Shown: positions 1 through 8,980 of the stretch, one piece after another
How the letters are laid out: each line of letters starts with the position of its first letter
Position numbering within the stretch: position 1 is the first letter of the stretch
Source of the DNA: MED-G116 sp038107835
GTDB taxonomy: Bacteria > Pseudomonadota > Alphaproteobacteria > Puniceispirillales > Puniceispirillaceae
Length of the DNA stretch: 64,000 nt
NCBI GenBank assembly: GCA_038107835.1
Contig: JAYNHH010000011.1
Span: forward strand, 1 to 64,000
Direction of reading: 5' to 3'
Translations under genes and position numbers: made by a program
The notes under the pieces: generated by a model
Told to the model about the DNA's origin: nothing
The model's database searches: none
The model's input: only the letters and a program-made list of their open reading frames with translations

Positions 1-217
1 GTGAGGATGATATAACACCGATAGCCCGAAAGGAAAAGGGTTACCTCCACATCCCCCGATCAAATTCCATCTACCCGCCATGGTTTCCAGCCCGGCAATT
101 CGGCTGCGCTTTTTGGCGTTGCCAGGGGGGGTGTCCTCTCTGTCAGGACCCGCACGACCAACTCCGCAAATTTGACTGCGAGAGGGGCTGCCGCGACATC
201 AGTGACTGACTGAATAG
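1..217. other. left-edge sequence without a recognisable gene
   Basis: No convincing coding region, RNA gene or terminator is visible here. Short open frames exist on both strands but have no ribosome binding site and no recognisable motif. The stretch could be the 3' flank of a gene outside the window. Confidence 0.4.
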
Positions 218-577
218 ATGGCCATCAACACCGCCAGTCCGGTCAATGCCTGCAGGCAAGCGCCGCCGCCAAGGATCGCTGCGGTTCGTGCGACTGACCA
301 TCAACCGGAAGTGATGCAGGAGATGAGCGACGAAATGATACCGTATCTCGAACAGGGGGAAAACTTGCCTCTTGCACATTACGAGGCAGAATGGCATGCG
401 GCGGATGAAGCCTTTGAAAAAGAATATAACAGCTACCCGGATGAGGTGGATCAACCGGCTGTTGCTATCAAAGATGCGCAGGCTGATGCGGAGCATGATG
501 CCGATATAGTGTTGGATGAGCCACAGGAATCCTCACGCGGGAAGAATAAGGATCACGATTTCGGGATGGAGATGTAA
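218..577 (+). CDS. hypothetical acidic protein (119 aa), doubtful
   Basis: The frame starts with ATG and ends in TAA, and its second half is very acidic with many Asp and Glu and a short basic tail. No signal peptide, membrane segment or known domain is visible, and there is no clear Shine-Dalgarno sequence in front. An overlapping frame on the opposite strand (143-496) is about as long, so neither is certain. I favour this strand because the composition (DEMIPYLEQGE, EAEWHAADEAFEKEY) looks like a soluble protein. No function can be assigned. Confidence 0.25.
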   Translation: MAINTASPVNACRQAPPPRIAAVRATDHQPEVMQEMSDEMIPYLEQGENLPLAHYEAEWHAADEAFEKEYNSYPDEVDQPAVAIKDAQADAEHDADIVLDEPQESSRGKNKDHDFGMEM

Positions 578-733
578 ATCATAAAAACATAATATAAACA
601 GATTTTTAGAATTTTATTGACGCATGTTTTTCTTTCTTTTTATCCTTTCTCTCACAATACTTCCCCTGCATAAACAGAATATTGACCTGCGCCTGCTATG
701 CTGTTGCTCCAAGGCAATTGCAGGAGGGTCCCT

Positions 734-2149
734 ATGCATATGGGCGTAATGACATCAGGTCGTTGGGCACAGTCATTGGCTGTAGTCCGGATTATACTGG
801 TCGTTCTGATCGCACTGCCCACCAGCTTTGCCCGTGCAGGTGATTTCAATGACGGGTTATGCGCGGCCAATCGCGGTGACTATGCAACAGCTATGAGAGA
901 ATGGAAGCCACTGGCCGAAGAGGGTAATCCCAACGCGCAATTTAATGTAGGCCAACTCTATGCAAAGGGGTATGGCGTAAAAAAAGATCAACAGGAGGCT
1001 GCAGAATGGTATCGGCGCTCTGCTGAACAGGGGCTTGCCCAAGCACAATATAATCTGGGACACATGTATCATTTTGGTGAAGTTGGTAAGCCTGATTATG
1101 CTGAGGCATTGCGTTTGTATCGTTTGGCGGCTGGGCAGGGTATGGCTCTGGCACAGCTGAATGTAGGTATGTTGTACGAAGCCGGTAACGGTGTCGCGCA
1201 AAGCTATAGTGAAGCTGTCAAATGGTACCGAAGGGCGGCCAGTCAGGGCCTCGCCCCCGCCTAGGCCAATGTTGGCAATGCCCTGTTGGCTGGTAGGGGT
1301 GTCAAGCAGGATAAAGTGGAAGCGGCCACATGGTNNNNNNNNNNNNNNNNNNNNNNNNNNNNNNNNNNNNNNNNNNNNNNNNNNNNNNNNNNNNNNNNNN
1401 NNNNNNNNNNNNNNNNNNNNNNNNNNNNNNNNNNATGGTATCGCCTTGCAGCTGATCAAAATTTTGCCGCTGCCCAACGAGACATTGGCGTATTGTTTGA
1501 AGATGGTCATGGCGTCGAACAGAATTATGAAGAAGCTGCAAAATACTATAAACGTGCGGCAAATCAGGGTGATGCCAGTGCCCAATTATACTTGGGCAGT
1601 CTCTATGCCAACGGTACGGGTGTATCACGAGATTATAAGTTGGCGACAAAATGGTACAAACATGCCGCTAAGCAGGGGAACCCAGCGGCTCAGGTGCATC
1701 TGGGAAATTTTTATGCGTTAGGAATTGGCGTTGAGCAAGACTACAGGTTAGCGGTCCGTTGGTATGGGCTGGCCGCTGATCAAGGTTTTGCCATCGGTCA
1801 ATTTAATTTGGCGAATGCCTATCACAAGGGTTTCATTGACGCGCCTGACTATTCGGCTGCCTTGCGATGGTACCGGTTGGCAGCAGATCAAAACATAGTC
1901 GAGGCACAGTTTAATCTTACCAGTATGTATGTGGAGGGTACCGGAGTTCATCAGGATTATGGCGAAGCAGTGGTGTGGTACAGAAAGGCCGCCAACCAGG
2001 GAATGGCGCGCGCCCAACTGGCACTCGGCGCTATGTATCACCAGGGCTATGGCGTGCCTCAAGATCATAAAGAAGCCGTGAAGTGGTATCGCCTCGCCGC
2101 AAAGCAAGGGAACGAGGTGGCCAAGTCACTGATCTTGAGCCTTGAGTGA
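734..2149 (+). pseudogene. Sel1-repeat (SLR) secreted protein, interrupted by an in-frame amber codon and an assembly gap
   Basis: The start at 734 is chosen because AGGAGG lies at 722-727; earlier ATGs lack a ribosome binding site. A hydrophobic N-terminal segment ending in ARAG looks like a signal peptide, so export to the periplasm is likely. About ten 36-residue Sel1 repeats follow, with the usual A-x-A-Q-x-N-L-G and W-Y-R-x-A-A positions. Codon 177 (1262-1264) is TAG, exactly where neighbouring repeats have the conserved Gln (CAG), and the same frame continues with repeats to 2149. A 100-N gap (1335-1434) sits 70 bp further on. Sel1 proteins usually act as protein-interaction scaffolds. 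The gene may be a true pseudogene by a C-to-T change, or the stop may be an assembly error beside the gap. A second translation start inside the gene is not supported by any ribosome binding site. Confidence 0.75.
1335..1434. other. assembly gap (100 N) inside the Sel1 repeat array
   Basis: Exactly 100 undefined bases, the usual placeholder for a gap of unknown size. It falls in tandem 108-nt repeats, where short-read assemblies tend to break, so the true number of repeats is unknown. Confidence 0.95.
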
Positions 2150-2173
2150 TATCTTCTGTTTTAGGAGGTGGCA

Positions 2174-2455
2174 ATGACAATCAGACACATCCAAGTCATG
2201 AGACAGCCAGTGGCGATTACGGTTTTGCTGGCGGCATTGTTGATACTTGTCAGTCTGGCACGTGCGGATGAGGATGATTTTGCTGCTGGCAAAGCGGCGT
2301 TTGATGCCGAGGATTACGAGACCGCGTTTGAAATCTGGAAACCACTGGCTGATGCAGTAAACGCGATTGTGCTAAACAATCTTGGTGTCGTCTATCTGAG
2401 ATCGAATAGGTATTTTTCAAGACATACAGTCTGTTCATCTGCACATATCTTTTGA
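2174..2455 (+). pseudogene. truncated Sel1-like exported protein
   Basis: The ATG at 2174 follows AGGAGG at 2163-2168. The N-terminus has a clear hydrophobic signal segment ending near SLARAD, then a region (FAAGKAAFDAEDYETAF, EIWKPLAD) closely matching the start of the upstream Sel1 protein, and the first half of one repeat (NNLGVVYLRSN). After about position 2400 the similarity stops and an unrelated tail ends at 2455. The gene lies 24 bp after the first Sel1 gene and is probably a tandem duplicate that lost its repeat array. It may still be expressed as a small secreted product, but a full SLR fold is not possible. Confidence 0.55.
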
Positions 2456-2484
2456 AGGCCATCAACACTGCTTTCTGCAAAAAT

Positions 2485-2500
2485 TTTATCGTTTGGTAAA
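2485..2500 (+). promoter_or_regulatory. RutR-like operator upstream of preTA
   Basis: TTTATCGTTTGGTAAA is an imperfect 16-bp palindrome about 97 bp before preT. Its right half TGGTAAA resembles the E. coli RutR half-site TGGTCAA. Similar palindromes occur at 6175-6190 and 14435-14450, next to other pyrimidine genes. The assignment to RutR is inferred from pattern and context. Confidence 0.55.
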
Positions 2501-2596
2501 AAAATCTTGCCTCCTTTCCCATTTTCTTCCAGATTAAGGGTGATGGTGTGTCGCTGTGGCTCGAAACCGCCGCGATATCGGTGAGGGAGAGGATGA

Positions 2597-3937
2597 ATGG
2601 CCAAACCACAGATCATTGATGGGATCGCTGCCCAGCGTTTGCCGGCAGATCAATATGCCGAGAATTTTGCCGATGCGCATCCGCCGCTCGATGCCCATGA
2701 GGCGCTGGTTGAGGCTGATCGCTGCTATTTCTGCTACGATGCGCCCTGCGTGACGGCCTGTCCCACCTCGATTGATATTCCGAAATTCATCCGGCAGATT
2801 TCCACCGGCAATCTGAATGGATCGGCAAAGACCATTTTTGACCAGAATATCCTTGGTGGCATGTGCGCCCGTGTCTGCCCTACCGAAACATTGTGCGAGC
2901 AGGCCTGTGTCCGCGAGGTTGCCGAGGGGCAGCCGGTGAAGATCGGCCTGCTGCAGCGCTACGCCACCGATGGCGCCATGCGCGACAACCGCCAGTTCTA
3001 TGAGCGGGCCGCCCCCACCGGCCGGAAAATTGCCGTCGTCGGGGCAGGGCCGGCTGGTCTTGCCTGTGCGCACCGGCTGGCGATGTATGGGCATGATGTC
3101 GTTGTCCTTGACGCACAGCCAAAGGCTGGCGGCCTCAACGAATATGGCATTGCCGCCTATAAATCGACTGATGATTTTGCCCAGGCCGAGGTCGATTACG
3201 TCACCGCCATTGGCGGCATCGAAATCCGCCAGCAGCAGGCGCTTGGCGCGACGGTCACGCTTGATGCGCTCTGCGCGGATTATGATGCTGTCTTTCTTGG
3301 CATCGGTCTTGGTGGTGTCAACCGGCTTGGTCTTGCCGATGAGGACGCCACCGGGGTTGTCGACGCAACGCGCTATATCGCCGAGCTCAGGCAGGCCGCC
3401 GATCTGGCCAGCCTTCCGGTGGGCCGCCGCGTTCTGGTAATCGGTGGCGGCATGACGGCGATTGATATTGCCGCGCAGACAAAGCTGCTTGGTGCCGAGG
3501 AGGTGACCATCGCCTACCGCCGGGGCCGTGAGGATATGAACGCCTCGACCCTCGAACAGCAGCAGGCCGCCAACAAGGGCGTGATCATCCGTCACTGGGT
3601 GCAGCCGAAAACCATCGAAACCGATGCCGATGGTGTCTCTGCGGTGACACTGGAATATACTGAAAACCGGGATGGCAGGCTCGTCGGCACTGGCGATGTG
3701 ATCACGCTGCAGGTCGATCAGCTGTTCCGCGCCATCGGCCAGCAGCTTGCCGATGATGAGGCGCTTGCCACCCTTGCGATGGAGGCAGGGCGGATCAGGG
3801 TCGACGCGCAGGGGCAGACATCAATTGCCGGCGTCTGGGCCGGTGGTGACTGCGCAACAGGCGGCGATGATCTGACCGTAACGGCTGTGGCCGAGGGGCG
3901 TGACGCTGCCGAGGCAATCCACGCGGCGCTTTCATGA
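2597..3937 (+). CDS. preT: NAD-dependent dihydropyrimidine dehydrogenase, subunit PreT
   Basis: This is the NAD(H)- and FAD-binding electron-input subunit of the two-part dihydropyrimidine dehydrogenase, which reduces uracil and thymine in the first step of reductive pyrimidine catabolism in the cytoplasm. The N-terminal domain carries two Cys sets (C43, C46, C51, C55 and C90, C94, C100, C104) as in GltD/DPD-type Fe-S domains. A first dinucleotide fold has GAGPAG at 149-154, for FAD. A second has GGGMTA near 283-288, for NAD(P). The length of 446 aa is usual. The start ATG at 2597 is followed by sequence typical of the family. The gene lies 41 bp before preA and behind a RutR-like palindrome. 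Confidence 0.93.
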   Translation: MAKPQIIDGIAAQRLPADQYAENFADAHPPLDAHEALVEADRCYFCYDAPCVTACPTSIDIPKFIRQISTGNLNGSAKTIFDQNILGGMCARVCPTETLCEQACVREVAEGQPVKIGLLQRYATDGAMRDNRQFYERAAPTGRKIAVVGAGPAGLACAHRLAMYGHDVVVLDAQPKAGGLNEYGIAAYKSTDDFAQAEVDYVTAIGGIEIRQQQALGATVTLDALCADYDAVFLGIGLGGVNRLGLADEDATGVVDATRYIAELRQAADLASLPVGRRVLVIGGGMTAIDIAAQTKLLGAEEVTIAYRRGREDMNASTLEQQQAANKGVIIRHWVQPKTIETDADGVSAVTLEYTENRDGRLVGTGDVITLQVDQLFRAIGQQLADDEALATLAMEAGRIRVDAQGQTSIAGVWAGGDCATGGDDLTVTAVAEGRDAAEAIHAALS

Positions 3938-3978
3938 ACACTGCGTGACCATGGATTTGACAGGAAAGGAACATAGAT

Positions 3979-5283
3979 ATGGCTGACCTGCGCAACAATT
4001 TCGTTGGGATCAAATCCCCGAACCCGTTCTGGCTGGCCTCGGCGCCGCCAACCGACAAGGCCTACAATGTCGAGCGCGCTTTCAAGGCGGGCTGGGGTGG
4101 TGTCGTCTGGAAAACGCTTGGCCTCGACCCGCATATCGTCAATGTCAACGGCCCGCGATATGGGGCGATCTGGGGGGCCGACCGCCGGCTGCTTGGCTTG
4201 AACAACATCGAGCTGATCACCGACAGACCGCTCGATATCAATCTGCGCGAGATCAAGGAGGTCAAGCGTAAATGGCCTGACCGTGCGCTTGTCACCAGCC
4301 TGATGGTACCCTGCGAGGAGCCGTGCTGGCAGGAAATCCTGAAACAGGTGGAGGACACTGGAAGCGACGGTGTCGAGCTGAATTTCGGCTGTCCGCACGG
4401 CATGTCGGAACGCGGAATGGGGGCGGCTGTCGGCCAAGTGCCGGAATATATCGAGATGGTGGCACGCTGGGCCAAGTCGCATACCCGCATGCCGGTGATT
4501 GTCAAGCTGACGCCAAACATCACCGATGTCCGCTATCCGGCACGCGCTGCCGCACAGGGTGGCGCCGATGCTGTCTCGCTGATCAACACCATCAGCTCGA
4601 TCATTTCCGTCGATCTGGACAGTTTTTCACCTGAACCCAGCATTGACGGCAAGGGCAGCCATGGTGGCTATTGTGGTCCGGCGGTCAAGCCGATTGCGCT
4701 GAATATGGTGGCTGAGATTGCCCGCGACCCGGAAACGGCCGGACTGCCGATTTCCGGTATTGGCGGGGTGACGACATGGCGTGATGCGGCTGAATTTCTG
4801 GCGCTTGGCGCTGGCAATGTCCAGGTATGTACCGCCGCCATGACCTATGGTTTCAAAATCGTCGATGACATGATCGAGGGGCTGAGCAACTGGATGGATT
4901 CGGCAGGTCATGCCAATCTTGACTCGGTGATCGGGCGGGCTGTGCCGAATGTGACGGATTGGCAGTATCTCAACCTCAACTACATTGCCAAGGCGCGGAT
5001 TGATCAGGAAAGCTGCATCAAATGCGGCCGCTGCCATATTGCCTGCGAGGACACCTCGCATCAGGCGATCACCAATATGGTCGACGGCGCGCGGCATTTT
5101 GAGGTGATCGATTCCGAGTGTGTCGGCTGCAATCTCTGTGTCAGCGTCTGTCCGGTCGAGCACTGCATCACCATGGAACAGGTTCCTGCCGGCGAGACGG
5201 ATACGCGCACTGGCGAGACGGTCTCACCGGATTACGGCAACTGGACAATGCATCCAAACAACCCGATGGCAGCGGCTGAATAG
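3979..5283 (+). CDS. preA: NAD-dependent dihydropyrimidine dehydrogenase, subunit PreA
   Basis: This is the catalytic FMN subunit that, with PreT, converts uracil or thymine to the 5,6-dihydro form. An FMN TIM-barrel of the dihydroorotate dehydrogenase class fills roughly residues 1-330. The N-x-x-C-P-H-G motif holds Cys138, which corresponds to the catalytic cysteine of mammalian DPD. The C-terminal extension has two 4Fe-4S motifs (CIKCGRCHIAC and CVGCNLCVSVCP) that pass electrons from PreT. AGGAAAGGA precedes the ATG. Length (434 aa) and order (preT-preA) are canonical. A strong hairpin terminator follows at 5331-5360, so preTA is a two-gene operon. Confidence 0.95.
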   Translation: MADLRNNFVGIKSPNPFWLASAPPTDKAYNVERAFKAGWGGVVWKTLGLDPHIVNVNGPRYGAIWGADRRLLGLNNIELITDRPLDINLREIKEVKRKWPDRALVTSLMVPCEEPCWQEILKQVEDTGSDGVELNFGCPHGMSERGMGAAVGQVPEYIEMVARWAKSHTRMPVIVKLTPNITDVRYPARAAAQGGADAVSLINTISSIISVDLDSFSPEPSIDGKGSHGGYCGPAVKPIALNMVAEIARDPETAGLPISGIGGVTTWRDAAEFLALGAGNVQVCTAAMTYGFKIVDDMIEGLSNWMDSAGHANLDSVIGRAVPNVTDWQYLNLNYIAKARIDQESCIKCGRCHIACEDTSHQAITNMVDGARHFEVIDSECVGCNLCVSVCPVEHCITMEQVPAGETDTRTGETVSPDYGNWTMHPNNPMAAAE

Positions 5284-5330
5284 GCTGGTCGCTGGCAGCG
5301 GTAGACATTACCTCCTCCTCACCCTCCCAC

Positions 5331-5360
5331 AGGCACCGGGCAACCGGTGCCTCTTTTTTT
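5331..5360 (+). terminator. rho-independent terminator after preTA
   Basis: A perfect 9-bp stem AGGCACCGG / CCGGTGCCT with a GCAA tetraloop is followed by CTTTTTTT. It lies between preA and the convergent regulator gene. Confidence 0.9.
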
Positions 5361-5375
5361 GTGGGTGAGGGGAGA

Positions 5376-6107
5376 TCAATCTCTGACCAGCTGCCCCAGA
5401 AACAGCGTTGTCAGCAATTGCTGGGCATCGGCATAATGCGACTGGTCATCATCATCGCGCCGCAGCACGGACCGGATCTGGGCATCGAAATCGGCATAAT
5501 GCTGGGTGGTCGCCCAAATCGCAAAAATCACATGCCGTGGATCGCATGGCGCCAGTTTACCGGCATCGATCCAAGATTGGATGATCGCCGCCTTCTCATC
5601 GACCAGATCATGCAGGTCTTCCTTCAACAGCGGGCCGATATGCTGGGCACCACGCAACACCTCATTTGCGAACAGGCGGGACTCGCGGGGCAGTTCGCGC
5701 GACATCTGCAGCTTGTGCTGGATATAGAGGTTCAATTCCTCACGCGGGTCGCCATCGGCCCGCAGATTGCGCAGCGGTGCCAGCCACACATCGAGCAGTT
5801 TGGTCAGCAGGGCGATATGGATGTCTTCCTTGCTTGAGAAATAATACAGGAGATTTGGCTTCGACATTTTTGCCGCGCTGGCAATCCGGTCCAGTGTCGC
5901 GCCACGAAATCCGTCCCTGGAAAATACATCCAGCGCCGCCTCCAGGATTTTCGCCTCATTGGTGATCTGGATTCGTGTTTTCTGCTTGTGGGGCATCCCA
6001 TCCCCGGCCCCGGGACCGTCCCCGGGACCGCCAACGGCTGTCTGGGCGGCGGCTGGCATCAGGTCTTTGATGGTATCGGACATGGCTTTGGGTCTGTTGC
6101 GTCTCAT
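5376..6107 (-). CDS. rutR: TetR-family pyrimidine catabolism regulator, RutR-type
   Basis: RutR is a TetR-family repressor that in E. coli binds uracil or thymine and controls pyrimidine use genes. The N-terminal helix-turn-helix follows about 45 residues of Pro/Gly-rich leader and contains GFRGATLDRIASAAKMSK and LLYYFSSKEDIH. The C-terminal ligand domain matches RutR features: DVWLAPL, SRLFANEVLRGA and IWATTQHYADF. At 243 aa it is longer than usual because of the leader; starts at 6083 or 5996 would remove it, but none has a strong ribosome binding site. It is divergent from the aminotransferase gene and a RutR-like palindrome (6175-6190) lies between them, which suggests autoregulation and control of the whole island. 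Confidence 0.85.
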   Translation of the reverse strand: MRRNRPKAMSDTIKDLMPAAAQTAVGGPGDGPGAGDGMPHKQKTRIQITNEAKILEAALDVFSRDGFRGATLDRIASAAKMSKPNLLYYFSSKEDIHIALLTKLLDVWLAPLRNLRADGDPREELNLYIQHKLQMSRELPRESRLFANEVLRGAQHIGPLLKEDLHDLVDEKAAIIQSWIDAGKLAPCDPRHVIFAIWATTQHYADFDAQIRSVLRRDDDDQSHYADAQQLLTTLFLGQLVRD

Positions 6108-6174
6108 CTTTCGGGTGTTACCGGGTGGGTCGACACGAAAACGGAATATTTTTCACAGTCAAGCGTTTGAATAT

Positions 6175-6190
6175 TTGACCAGCCGGTAAA
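6175..6190 (+). promoter_or_regulatory. RutR-like operator between rutR and the aminotransferase gene
   Basis: TTGACCAGCCGGTAAA matches the E. coli RutR consensus (TTGACCA, two bases, TGGTCAA) at 12 of 14 fixed positions, with a perfect left half-site. It lies 68 bp before rutR and 98 bp before the aminotransferase start, so it could control both. Confidence 0.65.
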
Positions 6191-6288
6191 AATGTTATTT
6201 CATTTTATCAAGCCAAATGCAATTTCTATGTTGTGCGTCGTGGCTGGTTCCCTCAGTCACGTGCGCCATCCGAAACAGGAGTTCCGCC

Positions 6289-7617
6289 ATGCCGGATACC
6301 TATGATCCAGCGCCGAATGATCTCAGCTCTTTCTGGATGCCGTTCACGGCAAACCGCCAGTTCAAGGAAAATCCACGCATGCTTGTCGGTGCCAAGGACA
6401 TGCATTACGACACGATTGAGGGTCATAAGGTTCTCGATGGAACGGCTGGCCTGTGGTGTGTCAATGCCGGGCATGCAAGGCCGAAGATCGTCAAGGCGGT
6501 TCAGGACCAGGTGGCCGAGCTTGACTATGCGCCGGCTTTCCAGATGGGACATCCGAAAGCGTTCGAGCTGGCGAACCGGATTGCCGCCATCGCACCTGAG
6601 GGCATGAACCATGTTTTCTACACCAATTCAGGATCGGAATCGGTCGAGACAGCGCTGAAGACGGCGCTTGCCTATCACAAGGTGCGGGGCGATGCCGGAC
6701 GCACCCGCCTGATCGGGCGTGAGCGTGGGTATCACGGGGTGAATTTTGGTGGCATCTCGGTCGGTGGCATTGTTGCCAACCGCAAGATGTTTGGCACCCT
6801 GCTGACGGGTGTCGACCATCTGCCACACACGCATCTGCCTGACCACAACGCTTTTACCAAGGGGCAGCCTGAACATGGCGCGGAACTGGCCGATGATCTG
6901 GAGCGGATTGCCCAGCTGCATGACCCCTCGACCATTGCTGCGGTGATCATTGAACCGGTTGCCGGGTCCACCGGGGTTCTGATTCCGCCAAAAGGCTATC
7001 TCGAGCGTGTTCGCGAAATCTGTGACAAATACGGGTTTCTGCTGATTTTTGACGAGGTGATCACCGGCTTTGGCCGTCTTGGCAGCCCCTTCGCCGCAGA
7101 TTTCTTTGGTGTCAAGCCTGATATGATGACGACGGCAAAGGGCCTGACCAGCGGTGTTATCCCCATGGGGGCGGTGATTGTTTCTGACGAGATTCACGAC
7201 GCTTTCATGCACGGGCCTGAACATTTGATCGAGTTTTTCCACGGCTATACCTATTCCGGCAATCCGGTTGCTGCGGCAGCTGGGCTCGGGACACTGGAAA
7301 CATATGCTGATGAAGGGCTGCTGACCCGGGCTTCCAGCCTTGCCGATTACTGGCAGGAAAAGCTGCACAGCCTTGCCGACCACCCGCATGTGATCGACAT
7401 CCGCAATATAGGTCTGATTGGTGCGGTCGAACTGCAACCCATCGAGGGAGCGCCGACACGGCGCGCGTTCAGCGCGTTTCTCAAGGCCTTTGAAAAAGGG
7501 TATATGATCCGCACAACGGGCGACATCATCGCGCTGTCGCCACCGCTGATCATTTCCACCGAACAGATTGATGAGCTGATTGACTGTCTTGGCGAGGTGT
7601 TGCGGGAAATCGACTAG
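6289..7617 (+). CDS. class III omega-amino acid:pyruvate aminotransferase (beta-alanine/beta-aminoisobutyrate)
   Basis: This is a PLP-dependent class III transaminase. In this setting it most likely moves the amino group of beta-alanine (from uracil) or beta-aminoisobutyrate (from thymine) to pyruvate, giving malonate or methylmalonate semialdehyde. The fold is shown by NSGSESVETALK, FDEVITGFGRLG and the PLP-lysine motif TTAKGLTSG; FWMPFTANRQFK near the N-terminus is typical of the beta-alanine:pyruvate subgroup. The start at 6289 is chosen because AGGAG lies at 6277-6281; the open frame extends upstream but the extra residues do not fit the family. Length is 442 aa. The adjoining ring-opening genes support the substrate, but other omega-amino acids are possible. 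Confidence 0.85.
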   Translation: MPDTYDPAPNDLSSFWMPFTANRQFKENPRMLVGAKDMHYDTIEGHKVLDGTAGLWCVNAGHARPKIVKAVQDQVAELDYAPAFQMGHPKAFELANRIAAIAPEGMNHVFYTNSGSESVETALKTALAYHKVRGDAGRTRLIGRERGYHGVNFGGISVGGIVANRKMFGTLLTGVDHLPHTHLPDHNAFTKGQPEHGAELADDLERIAQLHDPSTIAAVIIEPVAGSTGVLIPPKGYLERVREICDKYGFLLIFDEVITGFGRLGSPFAADFFGVKPDMMTTAKGLTSGVIPMGAVIVSDEIHDAFMHGPEHLIEFFHGYTYSGNPVAAAAGLGTLETYADEGLLTRASSLADYWQEKLHSLADHPHVIDIRNIGLIGAVELQPIEGAPTRRAFSAFLKAFEKGYMIRTTGDIIALSPPLIISTEQIDELIDCLGEVLREID

Positions 7618-7674
7618 CACACCGCACACAGGGCAAGGGGCCATCCCCGACAGGATGGGCAAATTTGGGAGACG

Positions 7675-8955
7675 ATGATGACTGACGCAAATGCTGCCGC
7701 GCTCGATGGACGGGGCAAGAATTTCCGGATCAATGGTGACCGGCTCTGGGACGCGCTGATGGAGATGGCCAAGATCGGCCCCGGTGTTGCCGGCGGCAAC
7801 AACCGGCAGACGCTGACGGATGAGGATGCCGAGGGTCGCCGCCTGTTCCAGTCCTGGTGCGAGGCCGAGGGCATGACCATGGGGCTCGACAAGATGGGCA
7901 ATATGTTTGCCCGGCATGAAGGCACTGATCCCTCCCTGCCACCAGTGATGGTCGGCAGCCATCTCGACACCCAACCGACAGGTGGCAAATATGATGGTGT
8001 TTTAGGGGTTCTCGCCGGTTTGGAGATTATCCGGACACTGAATGAGACAGGCATCAGGACGAAACATCCGATCGAAGTGGTGAATTGGACCAATGAAGAG
8101 GGAACGCGCTTCTCGCCACCGATGATGGCGTCGGGCGTTTTTGCCGGTGTGCATACGCTGGAATGGGCCTATGGCCGACAGGATGCGGCTGGCAAGAGCG
8201 TTGGCGAGGAGCTTGCCCGCATTGGCTGGATTGGCGACGAGGAAGTCGGTGCCCGCGATATGGCTGCCTTTTTTGAGCTGCATATCGAACAGGGGCCCAT
8301 TCTCGAGGATGAAAATATCGACATCGGTGTTGTCACCCATGGCCAGGGGCTGAACTGGCTGCAGGTCACGCTGACCGGACGCGAGTCACATACCGGTTCA
8401 ACGCCGATGCCGAAACGCGTCAATGCGGGCCTCGGTATGGCCAGGATTACCCAGCTCGTCGATGAGATCGCCTGGTCGCACGCGCCGCTTGCCGTTGGCG
8501 CGGTCGGCCATTGCGATGTCTATCCGAACTCACGCAACATCATCCCCGGAAAGGCTGTCTTTACCATTGATTTCCGGCATCCGACGCAGGACGTCATTGA
8601 TGATATGGAGCAGCGCCTGCGGGCCGGTGCCAAAAAGATCTGTGATGAGATCGGGTTGGAGATGGAGATTGAGCAGGCCGGCCAGTTCGATCCGGTGAAG
8701 TTTGATGATGGCTGTGTCTCGGCGATCCGGCGGGCGGCGGACCGGCTTGGCTATTCACACCGGGATATTGTCTCGGGGGCCGGGCATGATGCGTGCTGGA
8801 TCAACCGCACCGCGCCGACTGCGATGGTGATGTGTCCATGTGTGGATGGCCTGTCGCACAATGAGGCTGAGGAAATTTCCAGGGACTGGGCGACAGCTGG
8901 TGCCGATGTCCTGTTCCATGCTGTTGTGGAAACTGCTGGCATCGTGGATGACTAG
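7675..8955 (+). CDS. M20-family N-carbamoyl-beta-amino acid amidohydrolase (beta-ureidopropionase type)
   Basis: A zinc-dependent amidase of the hydantoinase/carbamoylase (allantoate amidohydrolase) group. It probably removes the carbamoyl group from N-carbamoyl-beta-alanine or its methyl form, releasing ammonia, CO2 and the beta-amino acid. Metal-site motifs are visible in order: GSHLDTQ, GGKYDGVLGVLAG, NEEGTRF, ELHIEQGPILE and SGAGHDA near the C-terminus. A lid or dimerisation domain with GRESHTGSTPM lies between. Length (about 425 aa) is usual. GGGAGACG precedes the ATG pair at 7675/7678. The gene sits 25 bp before dihydropyrimidinase, whose product it would consume. By sequence alone, allantoate or L-carbamoylase activity cannot be excluded. 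Confidence 0.85.
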   Translation: MMTDANAAALDGRGKNFRINGDRLWDALMEMAKIGPGVAGGNNRQTLTDEDAEGRRLFQSWCEAEGMTMGLDKMGNMFARHEGTDPSLPPVMVGSHLDTQPTGGKYDGVLGVLAGLEIIRTLNETGIRTKHPIEVVNWTNEEGTRFSPPMMASGVFAGVHTLEWAYGRQDAAGKSVGEELARIGWIGDEEVGARDMAAFFELHIEQGPILEDENIDIGVVTHGQGLNWLQVTLTGRESHTGSTPMPKRVNAGLGMARITQLVDEIAWSHAPLAVGAVGHCDVYPNSRNIIPGKAVFTIDFRHPTQDVIDDMEQRLRAGAKKICDEIGLEMEIEQAGQFDPVKFDDGCVSAIRRAADRLGYSHRDIVSGAGHDACWINRTAPTAMVMCPCVDGLSHNEAEEISRDWATAGADVLFHAVVETAGIVDD

Positions 8956-8980
8956 ACAAAATGATCAGGGAGAATGAGAC

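Noticed and set aside
734..2149. Regular repeats with a period of about 108 bp, considered as a CRISPR or satellite
   Set aside because: They encode 36-residue Sel1 repeats and vary in sequence; there are no identical repeats with unique spacers.
2392..2616. A minus-strand frame with a protein-like lysine-rich segment
   Set aside because: It overlaps the promoter and RutR-like site of preTA, has no ribosome binding site and no recognisable family. It could be a gene remnant, but the evidence is too thin.
6628..7974. A 448-codon minus-strand frame across the aminotransferase and amidase genes
   Set aside because: It spans two well-supported genes and the spacer between them and has no recognisable domain.
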